A DNA stretch of 64,000 bases from DASPHG01 sp963849605 (lineage in GTDB: Bacteria > Actinomycetota > Thermoleophilia > Solirubrobacterales > Thermoleophilaceae). The translations under genes were made by a program, and so were the position numbers. Positions 12,092 through 20,902 of the stretch are shown in pieces. A model generated the notes under the pieces. That model worked only from the letters and a program-made list of their open reading frames with translations. It was not told where the DNA came from and did not search any database. Location: NCBI GenBank assembly GCA_963849605.1, contig CAWKHX010000015.1:1-64000 (forward strand). Direction: 5' to 3'. Within the stretch, counting starts at the first letter, position 1; the number at the start of each line of letters is the position of its first letter.

Positions 12092-13678
12092 ATGGAATTC
12101 CGGCTCCTTGGCCCCCTGGAAGTCATCGATGGCGATCGCGTTCTGGCGCTCGGTGGCATCAAGCCGCGCTCGCTCCTCACGCTGCTGCTGCTGAACGCGA
12201 ATCAGGTCGTCTCGAGCGATCGCCTGATCGACGAGCTGTGGGGCGACGAACCGCCGGCGACGGCGGCAAAGAGCGTGCAGGTGCACGTCTCCCGGCTGCG
12301 CAAGCAGCTGGGCGAGGACAGGCTCATGACGCGCGCGCCCGGCTATGTGCTGCGGGTGGAGCCGTCCGAGCTCGACCTGGCGCGGTTCGAGCAGCTCGTC
12401 TCGGAGGCGCATGGCGCGGAGCCCGAGCCACGATCCGCCGCACTGCGCGAGGCGCTCGCGCTCTGGCGAGGGCCCGCACTCGGGGATCTCGCCTACGAGC
12501 AGTTCGTGCAGACAGAAATCGCGCGGCTCGAGGAGATGCGACTGGCCGCAATCGAGGAGCGGATCGATGCCGATCTCGCGCGAGGAGCTCACGCCGCCTT
12601 GATCGGCGAGCTCGAGGCGCTGACGAAGGAGCACCCTCTGAGAGAACGGCTCCGATGGCAGCTGATGCTGGCGCTCTACCGAGCCGCTCGCCAAGCGGAC
12701 GCCCTCGAGGCGTACAGCTCGGCGAGAAGCGACCTCTCGGAGCAGCTCGGGCTCGAGCCGAGCGAGGAGCTGAGGCGGCTACAGCAGGCGATCCTCGACC
12801 ACGATCCCGCGCTCGAATTGTCGCCCGCGCCGGCAGTCGCGAGCAACGGACGCCCGGACCGCGCGATCCTGCTCGTGCCCGCGACGCTCGACGGCCTGGC
12901 GCCGCTGCTCTCGCTCGCAGGGCCGCTCGCGGCGTCGAAGACGCCCCACGACCTGATCGTCGCGAGCATCGTGGCCGCCGACGAATTGGCAGCCGCAACC
13001 GCGACGCTCGCGGAACGCAGGAGCGAGCTGCTCGCCGACGGCCTCGCCATACGAACGGCCGCGTTCGCGTCGCCGGCTCCAGCTGAGGACATCGTGCGCC
13101 TCGCCTCCCAGCAGGACGTCGACCTGCTCTTGATGACGGCGGAGGCCGACCCACTCGCCGGCGACACGGGAGCCGTGCTCGAGCAGGCGTCGTGCGACGT
13201 CGGCCTGGTCGTGGCCAAGGGAGGCCCGGTCGAGGCGGGGCCGGTGATGGTCCCCTTCGGCGCGGGCTGGCACGACTGGGCGGCGCTCGAGCTCGGCGCG
13301 TGGGTCGCGCGCGCTACGGGCGCGCCGCTCCGGCTCATCGGGGCCGCCTCGGACGAGCGCGGGGAGCGGCGCGACGCGAGCCGGCTGCTCGCGGATGCTT
13401 CGCTGATCGTCCAGAAGATCGCCGGTGTCATGGCCGAGCCACTGCTGGCGGCACCCGGGCGTAGGAGCATCACGGCGCTCGCCGAGGGAGCGGGCCTGCT
13501 CGTCGTCGGGCTCTCGGAGCGCTGGCGCGTGGAGGGACTGGGCGCGATCCGGACGCAGCTCATGGAAGCCCCGGTCGCGCCCACCGTGCTCGTCCGGAGG
13601 GGCCCGCGGCCGGGAGGGCTCGCCCCGCCCGAGACGCAGACCCGGTTCGGATGGTCGTTGACGGGGAGCGTCGCGTGA
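12092..13678 (+). CDS. SARP/AfsR-type BTAD transcriptional regulator with USP-like C-terminus
   Basis: Predicted DNA-binding regulator of 528 residues. Residues 1-95 are an OmpR-like winged helix (MEFRLLGPLEV, KPRSLLTLLLLNANQVVSSD, LIDELWGDEPPATAAKSVQV). Residues 95-240 are a bacterial transcriptional activation (BTAD) helical-repeat domain (LDLARFEQL, ALALWRGPALGDLAYEQF, ERLRWQLMLALYRAARQADA, LGLEPSEELRRLQ). The last ~270 residues resemble tandem universal-stress-protein folds (DLLLMTAEADP, GPVMVPFGAGWHDWAALELG, LLVVGLSERW), in place of the NB-ARC ATPase of AfsR. The start is the ATG that opens MEFRLLG. Its stop overlaps the kinase start (GTGA), so regulator and kinase are made together; phosphorylation of one by the other is an inference from the AfsK/AfsR precedent. 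Confidence 0.85.
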   Translation: MEFRLLGPLEVIDGDRVLALGGIKPRSLLTLLLLNANQVVSSDRLIDELWGDEPPATAAKSVQVHVSRLRKQLGEDRLMTRAPGYVLRVEPSELDLARFEQLVSEAHGAEPEPRSAALREALALWRGPALGDLAYEQFVQTEIARLEEMRLAAIEERIDADLARGAHAALIGELEALTKEHPLRERLRWQLMLALYRAARQADALEAYSSARSDLSEQLGLEPSEELRRLQQAILDHDPALELSPAPAVASNGRPDRAILLVPATLDGLAPLLSLAGPLAASKTPHDLIVASIVAADELAAATATLAERRSELLADGLAIRTAAFASPAPAEDIVRLASQQDVDLLLMTAEADPLAGDTGAVLEQASCDVGLVVAKGGPVEAGPVMVPFGAGWHDWAALELGAWVARATGAPLRLIGAASDERGERRDASRLLADASLIVQKIAGVMAEPLLAAPGRRSITALAEGAGLLVVGLSERWRVEGLGAIRTQLMEAPVAPTVLVRRGPRPGGLAPPETQTRFGWSLTGSVA

Positions 13679-16600
13679 CTGCGCTCCTCCTCGAGCCCGG
13701 CACCGTGTTTGCGCGCTACCGCGTCGACTCCGTGATCGGCCGCGGCGGCATGGGGGTCGTATACCGGGCCACCGACGTCTCGCTCGAGCGGCCGGTGGCG
13801 CTCAAGCTCATCGCGCCCGAGCTCGCCGGCGACAAGCGGTTCCGTGACCGTTTCCTGAAGGAGCCGCGCATGGCCGCCGCGCTGGATCACCCGAACGTCG
13901 TCCCGATCTATGAGGCGGGCGAACACGGCGGGCAGCTTTACCTCGCCATGCGGTACGTCGAGGGAAGCGACCTGAAGACCGTGCTGGACCGCGAGGTCAA
14001 GCTCGCTCCCGACCGCGCGATCCCGATCCTCGCCCAGGTCGCGAGCGCGCTGGATGCCGCACACCGGCGCGGACTCGTCCACCGCGACGTCAAGCCAGCG
14101 AATGTCCTGCTGGACGAGGACGGTCACGTGTACCTGACCGACTTCGGCATCACCAAGCAGCTCGGCGGCGCGTCCACGGACACCGGGCAGATGGTCGGAA
14201 CGCTCGATTACCTCGCGCCCGAGCAGATCCGCGGCGAGACCGTAGATGCGCGCACCGACTGTTACTCGCTGGCCTGCGTCCTATACGAGTGCCTCTCCGG
14301 CAAGCCCCCGTTCCACCGCGAGACCGAGGCGGAGACGATGTGGGCGCACATGCAGGAGGAGCCGCCGCCCGTGCGCGGGTATCCGGGCGTCGATCCGGTG
14401 CTGCGGCGGGCGCTCGCGAAGGAACGCGAGCAGCGTCCCGCCACCTGTGGCGAGCTGATCGAGGCCGCGCGCGACGCGCTCGGCCTCCAGCGGCCGATGG
14501 CGGACGTGTTCGCGCCTTCCCGTCTCGCGGAGCACCGCAGGGCGATCTTCGTGGCCGGGGCGGTGCTGCTCGTGGGCGCGTTGGTCACGGGGATCATCGC
14601 GCTCACGGGGGGCGGCGACTCCGAGGCGGAGCCGCTTGGCAACGGCGTCGTGCAGCTCGCGCCCTCGGGCGGGGAGCTGGCCGGGTTCACAGGCACCGAG
14701 ACGATCCCCGGCAACGTGGCGGTGGGCGAGGGCGCGGTCTGGACACTCACCGAGGGCGGAGAGACGATCTCGCGGATCGACCCCGAAACCGGGGAGATCA
14801 CCGACACGTTGACGTCCGGCGGACAGCCCGGCGAGTTGGCCGCCGGCGAAGGAGCGCTGTGGGCGGGGAACGTCGGCGGGAAGGACATCGTCAACGCCAT
14901 CGTCAGCGTGTCGCGAATCGACCCGGACTCCGGCGAGGTCACGCGGACGGTGAAGCTGCCGGGCGGCGGCGGCCAAGGCGTCCTGCCGACCGCTGGCCTT
15001 CCACGGATCGCGGTCGGTGCCGGCGCCGTGTGGGCGATCAATCCCGACGGAAGCGTGTCTCGGATCGACCCGGACAGCGGCCGAGTAATCGCGAGGATCG
15101 ATTTCGACCGCCAGGCCTGGACGATCGCGGCCGGCGACGAGGGGGTCTGGTTCCTCAGCCTCGACGCCCCGTGCGCGGTCGAGTGCGTTACGAGCATCGA
15201 TCCACGGCGAAACCGGGTGGGCAAGACAATCGAGTTCGGCGCCGGGTTTCTGTGGGGCATCGCCGTAGGCGGCGGCGCCGTATGGGCGACCGACCAGGCG
15301 CAGGGCCTTCTGTGGCGGATCGAACCCGGCCCAGAGCCGACCACGCGAACGATCGACGTGGGACGTGGCGTGACTTACGTGTCCTTCGGCGACGGCGCGC
15401 CGTGGGTCGGAAACTACGTCGATGGGACCGTGTCCCGGGTCGACCCGGACGCGAACCGCGTGGCCGTCAAGACGGCGGTCGGCACGCCGCAGGCGTTGGC
15501 GGTCGGCGAAGGAGCGGCCTGGGTCAGCGTCGCGGGAGGAACGATCGCCGGCAAGCTGCCATCGCCACCGTGCGGGACGGTCGCGGACGGTGGAGAGGCG
15601 CCTGACGTCCTGGTCGCGTCCGATTTTCCACTTACCGGCCCCGGCGCCGCCTACCCGCGCGGGGTAGAAAGCGCGATCCGGTCCGTAATCGAGCAGAGCG
15701 GCTTCAAGGCCGGTGACTACTCGATCGGGTACCAGTCGTGCGACGTCGCGACGCCCGAGACGGGGGGCTTCGAGTTCCGCAAGTGCGCGGCGAACGCGAA
15801 CGCCTATGCTCACGCCGAAGAGCTCGTCGCGGTGATCGGCACGTGGTCGTCCTTCTGCGCGGAAGTCGAGATCCCGATTCTGAATCGAGCGCCGGGCGGG
15901 CCGCTGGCGATGATCAGCCCGACGAACACCGGGCCCGGCCTGACCCGAGGCCCGCCGATCGCGGAGGCGCCCGGCGCGCCGGGCATCTACTACCCGACCG
16001 GGGTGCGGAACTACGCGCGGAGCATCCCTCGTGAGGACGTTCAGAGCGCCGCGCACGCCATGCTCGCCAAGGATCTCGGCCTCAAGGCCGTTTACGTCGT
16101 GTCCCAAAGCGGCGATACGGACTGGCTGAAAATCGTCGGACGCCCGTTCGAACGCGCAGCGCAGCGGGTCGGGGTCAAGCTCGCCGGCTCGAGCGAGTTT
16201 GAATTCGGGGCCGAGAACGCCGACGACATAGCGAAGGCCGTCGCCCGATCGGGCGCCGACGGTGTCTTCCTGGCCGGAGAGCTCGGAGGAGGCGCCGAGC
16301 GCGTCCTTCAGTCGCTGCGAGCGCGCGTCGGGAAGGACCTAACCGTCATGGCGACCGACGTGTTCATGCCGGTGCCCGACCTGCTCGACGCGGTCGGCCG
16401 CGATGCGCACGGCGTCTACATCAGCACTACCGACTTCCCGTCGGCGTCCCGCTACTTGACGCCAGAGGGCCAGCGGTTCGCACGCGACTTCGGCGCCCTC
16501 GATTCGGCAAGTCCCTTCGTGATGACGGCCGCGCAGGCCGCGGACGCCGTGCTCGACGCGATCGCGCGCTCCGATGGCACACGGGAATCCGTGCTTGCCG

Positions 16601-16782
16601 AGCTCTTCGACACCCGAGTAGAGGACGGGCTCTACGGCAGTTTCAGCCTCGACGACAACGGCGACGTCCAGCCGGGGCGGATCGCGATCATGCGCGTGAA
16701 CGGGAAGTTCCCGCCGCAGTCGTTCTACGAGGGCGCTGCCCTCGATCGGATCGTGACCGTGCCGCCCGACCTGACCGACTAG
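13675..16782 (+). CDS. Receptor Ser/Thr kinase: PknB-type kinase, beta-propeller and amino-acid-type binding domain
   Basis: A 1035-residue single-pass receptor kinase. Residues ~15-270 are a complete Hanks-type kinase: glycine loop GRGGMGVVY, lysine in VALKL, catalytic HRDVKPAN near 136, DFG near 155, and YLAPEQIRGE. A membrane helix follows at ~290-310 (AIFVAGAVLLVGALVTGII). Outside the membrane come repeated propeller-like blades at ~340-635 (W..N..G/D.SRIDP.(T/S)G repeats) and then, at ~640-1030, a type I periplasmic binding domain like the Leu/Ile/Val receptors (FPLTGPGAAYPRGVESAI, AVIGTWSSFCAEVEIPILN). The GTG start at 13675 has GGGGAG six bases upstream and overlaps the upstream stop; an in-frame ATG at 13651 is possible. 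The ligand is unknown. Confidence 0.88.
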   Translation: MTALLLEPGTVFARYRVDSVIGRGGMGVVYRATDVSLERPVALKLIAPELAGDKRFRDRFLKEPRMAAALDHPNVVPIYEAGEHGGQLYLAMRYVEGSDLKTVLDREVKLAPDRAIPILAQVASALDAAHRRGLVHRDVKPANVLLDEDGHVYLTDFGITKQLGGASTDTGQMVGTLDYLAPEQIRGETVDARTDCYSLACVLYECLSGKPPFHRETEAETMWAHMQEEPPPVRGYPGVDPVLRRALAKEREQRPATCGELIEAARDALGLQRPMADVFAPSRLAEHRRAIFVAGAVLLVGALVTGIIALTGGGDSEAEPLGNGVVQLAPSGGELAGFTGTETIPGNVAVGEGAVWTLTEGGETISRIDPETGEITDTLTSGGQPGELAAGEGALWAGNVGGKDIVNAIVSVSRIDPDSGEVTRTVKLPGGGGQGVLPTAGLPRIAVGAGAVWAINPDGSVSRIDPDSGRVIARIDFDRQAWTIAAGDEGVWFLSLDAPCAVECVTSIDPRRNRVGKTIEFGAGFLWGIAVGGGAVWATDQAQGLLWRIEPGPEPTTRTIDVGRGVTYVSFGDGAPWVGNYVDGTVSRVDPDANRVAVKTAVGTPQALAVGEGAAWVSVAGGTIAGKLPSPPCGTVADGGEAPDVLVASDFPLTGPGAAYPRGVESAIRSVIEQSGFKAGDYSIGYQSCDVATPETGGFEFRKCAANANAYAHAEELVAVIGTWSSFCAEVEIPILNRAPGGPLAMISPTNTGPGLTRGPPIAEAPGAPGIYYPTGVRNYARSIPREDVQSAAHAMLAKDLGLKAVYVVSQSGDTDWLKIVGRPFERAAQRVGVKLAGSSEFEFGAENADDIAKAVARSGADGVFLAGELGGGAERVLQSLRARVGKDLTVMATDVFMPVPDLLDAVGRDAHGVYISTTDFPSASRYLTPEGQRFARDFGALDSASPFVMTAAQAADAVLDAIARSDGTRESVLAELFDTRVEDGLYGSFSLDDNGDVQPGRIAIMRVNGKFPPQSFYEGAALDRIVTVPPDLTD

Positions 16783-18426
16783 TCAGCGCAGCTGCCGCTC
16801 GCAGACGTCGTGGAGGGTCGCCTCGCGCCAGTCCTCGGGGTCGGTCTTCTCGAGCCTGAAGCGGGCCGACGGGCCGTCCAGATCGAGCGTCGCCACCTGG
16901 TTGTCGAACCACGGGCCCTCGGCGATCCGCCACCGGATGCGCGCGGGGGGCACGCCCGCCGCGCGGCAAAGGACGTTGCCGATCGCCTGCCCCACGCGGC
17001 CGCCCGCGAAGCGCACGATCGCCCGCTCCCTCGTGCTCAACCCGTTGCGGAAGGGCGAGCAGGTCGCCTGGTAGACGGCGCTCTGAGCGCCCACCGATTT
17101 CCGGAACGCGACCTCGGCGAGGTAGGCGTGGTGGACGTCGCCTGACAGCAGGACGATCGTCGACGGCGGCTTGCCGTGCTTTCCCGCCGCGACCTCCTCG
17201 AGGATCATCGACATGTTCTCGAAGGAGCGCCGGAACGCCGCCCAGTGCTCGAGGTCGAGGCCCTGCCTGACCTTCTCGCCGAGACGGCCGGCGAGCTCTC
17301 CCCATGCGCCTTCGGTGACCGCCTCGTTCCAGGACTCGAGGCCGTGCTCGCCGCCGGGCATGAGGAACGGCAGCGAGGTCGCGATCAGGAGATGGTCGAA
17401 GTCACCCTTGAGCTGGTCGACGAACCAGTCCCACTCCTCGTCGTCCAGCATCTTCCGTTCATCGGGGTCCAGCACGCGGCCCGCGCGTGAGTCGAGCACG
17501 ATCAGCCGGACGCCGCCGTTGTCGCGGCAGTAGCTCCAGCGCGTTCCCTCGGTCTGGCGCTCGGCGCGCAGCGCGAACTCGTGGAGCAGCGGCGCGGCGT
17601 CGTCGGCCTCGCGCACGCGCTCGTACAGCTCGTTCTCCTTCATGTGCTCCGGCTCGAGGTTCCCGAGGTGCTGGTAGATCCAGTAAGTCATCGTCGCCCC
17701 CGCGATCCGCTCGTCCCACCAGTCCTTCTGGCGGTATTCCTCGAGCCACGACTGCGAGATGTTCCAGTCGTCGTGGACGTCGTGGTCGTCCCAGATCATC
17801 GGCGTGCGCACGTTCGAGAACAGCCACCTGATCCACGGGTCGCCCCACGCCTCCCGGTACAGGTGCGTATACTCCTCGAAGTCCTTGACCTCCTCGCCGG
17901 GCGGCTCGGAGGTGTCGCGGCGCGAGCGGATGAACTCGAGCGTCTTCGGCGACACCTCGTCGGCGTAGACCTGGTCGCCCAGCATGACGAGCATGTCCGG
18001 CCACTCGTGCGGGTCCTGCGTGACCATCCTGCGCGCGACGGCGTAGAGGGCGTCGACCTCGCGCCCGCGCTCGTCGTCCTCCTTCGAGCAGGTGTACGGC
18101 GGCTCATGCGGGAGCGAGACGCGGCACGAGCCGAAGCACAGCTTCAGCCGGCCCTTGTGACCGGTCGTGCGGATGAGCGACGGCGGAAGCTCGGACTCGG
18201 GCTCGGGCCAGCGGCGCTGCCCGTCGAGGGCGACCTCGTAGGGGTGCGCCTTGTTCTCCTCGAGGCCCGTGACGTGCACGATCGCGTAGTGGTGCCCCGC
18301 CACGTGGAAGGTGCGCTCTGTGCAGCCGAGGATCTCCACCGCGCACGCTGCGTCGGTCTCGACCCAGACGGTCGCCTCCGTCGCGTCGACGTAGCGCAGC
18401 ACGGGGCCGAGGACCAGCTCTGGCAT
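16783..18426 (-). CDS. PhoD-like metallophosphatase
   Basis: Alkaline-phosphatase-D-family phosphodiesterase/phosphatase, 547 residues from the ATG at 18426 (PELVLGPVLRYVDATEATVW); a TTG 11 codons upstream is an alternative. After a fibronectin-like N-terminal domain the metal motifs appear in order: CFGSC, MLGDQVYADE, IWDDHDVHDDWN and LLSGDVHHAY. No signal peptide or Tat motif is visible, unlike classical PhoD, so it may act in the cytoplasm or have a different substrate. Its stop codon touches that of the convergent receptor kinase with no spacer. It is divergent from the small acidic gene, 47 bases between ATGs. Confidence 0.85.
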   Translation of the reverse strand: MPELVLGPVLRYVDATEATVWVETDAACAVEILGCTERTFHVAGHHYAIVHVTGLEENKAHPYEVALDGQRRWPEPESELPPSLIRTTGHKGRLKLCFGSCRVSLPHEPPYTCSKEDDERGREVDALYAVARRMVTQDPHEWPDMLVMLGDQVYADEVSPKTLEFIRSRRDTSEPPGEEVKDFEEYTHLYREAWGDPWIRWLFSNVRTPMIWDDHDVHDDWNISQSWLEEYRQKDWWDERIAGATMTYWIYQHLGNLEPEHMKENELYERVREADDAAPLLHEFALRAERQTEGTRWSYCRDNGGVRLIVLDSRAGRVLDPDERKMLDDEEWDWFVDQLKGDFDHLLIATSLPFLMPGGEHGLESWNEAVTEGAWGELAGRLGEKVRQGLDLEHWAAFRRSFENMSMILEEVAAGKHGKPPSTIVLLSGDVHHAYLAEVAFRKSVGAQSAVYQATCSPFRNGLSTRERAIVRFAGGRVGQAIGNVLCRAAGVPPARIRWRIAEGPWFDNQVATLDLDGPSARFRLEKTDPEDWREATLHDVCERQLR

Positions 18427-18473
18427 GAACCCCAAGTACCCCGGGTACGCCCTCGACAAGCTAAGGAGGACGA

Positions 18474-18809
18474 ATGTCTGAGTCAGAGGAAGACAGAGAC
18501 GAGGCCAAGAAGACGATGGAGAAGCTCGAGGAGGGCGATCCGCCCGAGAAGCTCGAGGACTGGCCCGCCGACGAGGCCAAGTACGAGACCTTCGGCGGTG
18601 CCGAGGGAGGCCACACCTACCAGGAGGGCCCGGAGGAGAAGCTCGGCCCGTCAGGCGTGCGCCATCACGAGGATGGCTCGGTCTCGGTCGACGGCGAGAA
18701 GGTCGACAACCCGGATGACTACAAGGGCGACCCGATCCCCGGTGGCCCGACCGATCCGAACGCGCAGGCGGTCGCGGGCGAGAAGGACGAGAACGGCGAC
18801 GACGGCTAG
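18474..18809 (+). CDS. Small acidic hydrophilic protein, unknown
   Basis: 111 residues, rich in Glu, Asp, Gly and Pro, without any hydrophobic segment; predicted soluble and largely disordered. Notable pieces are DEAKKTMEKLEEGDPPEKLEDWPADEAKYETFGG (split: DEAKKTMEKLEEGD, then PPEKLEDWPADEAKYETFGG) and a C-terminal VDNPDDYKGDPIPGGPTDPN. An excellent ribosome site, AAGGAGGA, precedes the ATG. I do not recognise the family. The coding frame ends inside a hairpin shared with the convergent acyl-CoA synthetase gene. Confidence 0.7.
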   Translation: MSESEEDRDEAKKTMEKLEEGDPPEKLEDWPADEAKYETFGGAEGGHTYQEGPEEKLGPSGVRHHEDGSVSVDGEKVDNPDDYKGDPIPGGPTDPNAQAVAGEKDENGDDG

Positions 18810-18816
18810 GCCGTCG
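18800..18816. terminator. Hairpin containing both convergent stop codons
   Basis: CGACGGC (18800-18806) and GCCGTCG (18810-18816) form a perfect 7-base-pair stem whose three-base loop TAG is the plus-strand stop (18807-18809). The minus-strand stop (18806-18808) overlaps the same bases. One palindrome thus ends both genes; it is likely a two-way terminator, though no T-runs flank it. Confidence 0.55.
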
Positions 18817-20902
18817 CTCCCTGCTTCTCTTCGTGCTGCTCCTTGAGCTCGCGCTTGAGGACCTTGCCGGTTGCGTTCCGCGGTAGCTCGTCGATGAACT
18901 CGACCTCGCGCGGCACCTTGTAGCGCGCGAGGTTCGACTTCACTACCTGCTTGATCGAGTCCTCCGTCACGCTCGCGCCCTTCTTCTTCACGACGTAGGC
19001 CTTCAGGCGCTGGCCGAACTTCTCGTCGGCGACGCCGATGACCGCGACCTCTTCGACGTCGTCCTGGCGCGCGATCAGGTCCTCGACCTCCTGCGGGAAG
19101 ACGTTCTCGCCGCCCGACACGATCATGTCGTCGTCGCGGCCCTCGACGAAGAGCCGGTTCTGATCGTCGAGGTAGCCGACGTCGCCGCTCGACATGAGCC
19201 CGTCGATCATGTCCTTCCCGCCGCCGCCCGTGTAGCCCTCGAAGAGCATGTCGTTCTTGACGAAGATGCGGCCGGTCTCGCCCGTCGGGAGCTCGCGGCC
19301 GTTCTCGTCGTAGATCCGGAGGTCGGTGCCGAGCGGCGGCTTGCCCGCGGTGCCCGGCGCGGCGCGCAGGTCGGCCGGCGTCGCGATGGTCGCCCAGGCG
19401 ACCTCGGTCGAGCCGTAGAGGTTGTAGATCACGTCGCCGAACTCGTCCATGAACTTGATCGCCAGGTCGCCGGGCAGAGCTGAGCCGGAGACAGGCACCG
19501 TGCGCAGCGACGAGGTGTCGTACTTCGAGCGGACCTCCTCGGGGAGCTCGAGAACCCGCTGGAGCATCACCGGGACCATCGGGCACGACGTGCACTCGTG
19601 CTGCGCGATCGCCGACAGCGTGCCTTCGGGGTCGAACTTCCGCTGCAGGACATAGGTCGAGTGCAGCGCCATGCCGAGGGTGAAGTGGGCGAAGCCCCAC
19701 GAGTGGAAGAGCGGCGCCGCGATCATCGTGCGCTCGCCGGCCTTGAGCGGGATCCGCGACAGGAGCGCGATGGCGGGGCTCAGGCCGTCGGGCTGCTTCC
19801 GCGTCGCACCCTTAGGCGTCCCGGTCGTCCCCGACGTGAGGATCACAACGCGCCCGGGCTCGGCGGGCGGGACGGGCGCCTGGGTGTCGCCGGACTCGAT
19901 CAGCTCCTCGAGCGTCGGGTCCGGCGGCGAGTCGTCGTCCACCCACGCGATGAAGCGCTTGCGGCGCTTGCCGGCGTCCTCGAGCAGCTCGGTGAACTCC
20001 TGGTCGAAGACGATCGCACTCGGCTTCTCGCGTTGGACGACCTCCGTCAGCTGGGGGCCGGCGAAGGCGGTGTTGAGATACAGGGCGTGCGCGCCGATCT
20101 TGGACGCCGCCACGGTGGCCTCGATGAACCCGCGGTGGTTGCGGCACATGATCGCGACGCCGTCGCCCTCGCCGAGGCCCGCGTCGAGCCACGCGTTCGC
20201 GAGCGCGTTGGTGCGCTCGTGCACCTCGCCGAAGGTGAGCGTGCCGAGCTCGTCCACGATCGCGGTCTCGCCCGGGCGGAGGATCGCGTTCGTCGTGTAG
20301 CCGGCGGCCGGGGTTGACCCGAGCCGGAAGAACGACACCAGCGCGCGCGCGAGCTTGTCCGGTCGCGATGGGCGCGCAAGTCCGGACGTCACGGCCACAC
20401 GCACGGTCTCGGCGGCCTGGCCGACAAACCCGATCGGGTTGAACCCGCCTCCCCTGGACCTCATTTCCTCTCCTTCGATCATCGACTTGAGGTTCTGCAC
20501 AGTCCTGCGGAGGTTCCCGCGCACGATGCGCGCGGAGACCTGGTCCGAGATCATGCCGAGCAGTCCGCCTGGGGCGTGGTACGCGAGCCGCAGGGTGACC
20601 TTCGTGCTCCCGTCATCCTGGACGCGGAGACGCCAGCGGCCGCGCTGGTCGATCCCGGTGATGCTGGTCCAGGCCATGTCGCAGTGCTCGTCCCATTCGA
20701 CGACCTCGACCAGGCCTCCGATCTCCGCCGAGCCGGCGCGCATGCGCATCGTGTAGCGCGCGCCGAGGCCGCGGTCCTTGTCGCCCTCGGGCTCCCAGCG
20801 CGTGATCGAGTCGGCGAACTTCGGGTACGCCTCCGGATCGGTGACGATCTCCCAGATCTCCTCCGGCGACGCGTCGATCCTGACGCTCTCGTCGATCCGC
20901 AT
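18806..20902 (-). CDS. SRPBCC (START-like) domain fused to acyl-CoA synthetase
   Basis: 698 residues. The first ~150 are a polyketide-cyclase/START-like lipid-binding fold (RIDESVRIDASPEEIWEIV, then DPEAYPKFAD and WRLRVQDDGSTKVTL). From ~165 follows a full adenylate-forming enzyme: ATP loop ILTSGTTGTPKG near 355, YGSTE, GDVGYLD, and the C-terminal catalytic lysine in PRNATGKVLKREL. It should activate a fatty or related acid to acyl-AMP and acyl-CoA. No in-frame stop or second start separates the halves, so it is a true fusion. The ATG overlaps the acyltransferase stop by one base (TGATG). Last gene of a six-gene minus-strand operon; acid activation followed by acyl transfer fits its neighbours. 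Confidence 0.88.
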   Translation of the reverse strand: MRIDESVRIDASPEEIWEIVTDPEAYPKFADSITRWEPEGDKDRGLGARYTMRMRAGSAEIGGLVEVVEWDEHCDMAWTSITGIDQRGRWRLRVQDDGSTKVTLRLAYHAPGGLLGMISDQVSARIVRGNLRRTVQNLKSMIEGEEMRSRGGGFNPIGFVGQAAETVRVAVTSGLARPSRPDKLARALVSFFRLGSTPAAGYTTNAILRPGETAIVDELGTLTFGEVHERTNALANAWLDAGLGEGDGVAIMCRNHRGFIEATVAASKIGAHALYLNTAFAGPQLTEVVQREKPSAIVFDQEFTELLEDAGKRRKRFIAWVDDDSPPDPTLEELIESGDTQAPVPPAEPGRVVILTSGTTGTPKGATRKQPDGLSPAIALLSRIPLKAGERTMIAAPLFHSWGFAHFTLGMALHSTYVLQRKFDPEGTLSAIAQHECTSCPMVPVMLQRVLELPEEVRSKYDTSSLRTVPVSGSALPGDLAIKFMDEFGDVIYNLYGSTEVAWATIATPADLRAAPGTAGKPPLGTDLRIYDENGRELPTGETGRIFVKNDMLFEGYTGGGGKDMIDGLMSSGDVGYLDDQNRLFVEGRDDDMIVSGGENVFPQEVEDLIARQDDVEEVAVIGVADEKFGQRLKAYVVKKKGASVTEDSIKQVVKSNLARYKVPREVEFIDELPRNATGKVLKRELKEQHEEKQGATA

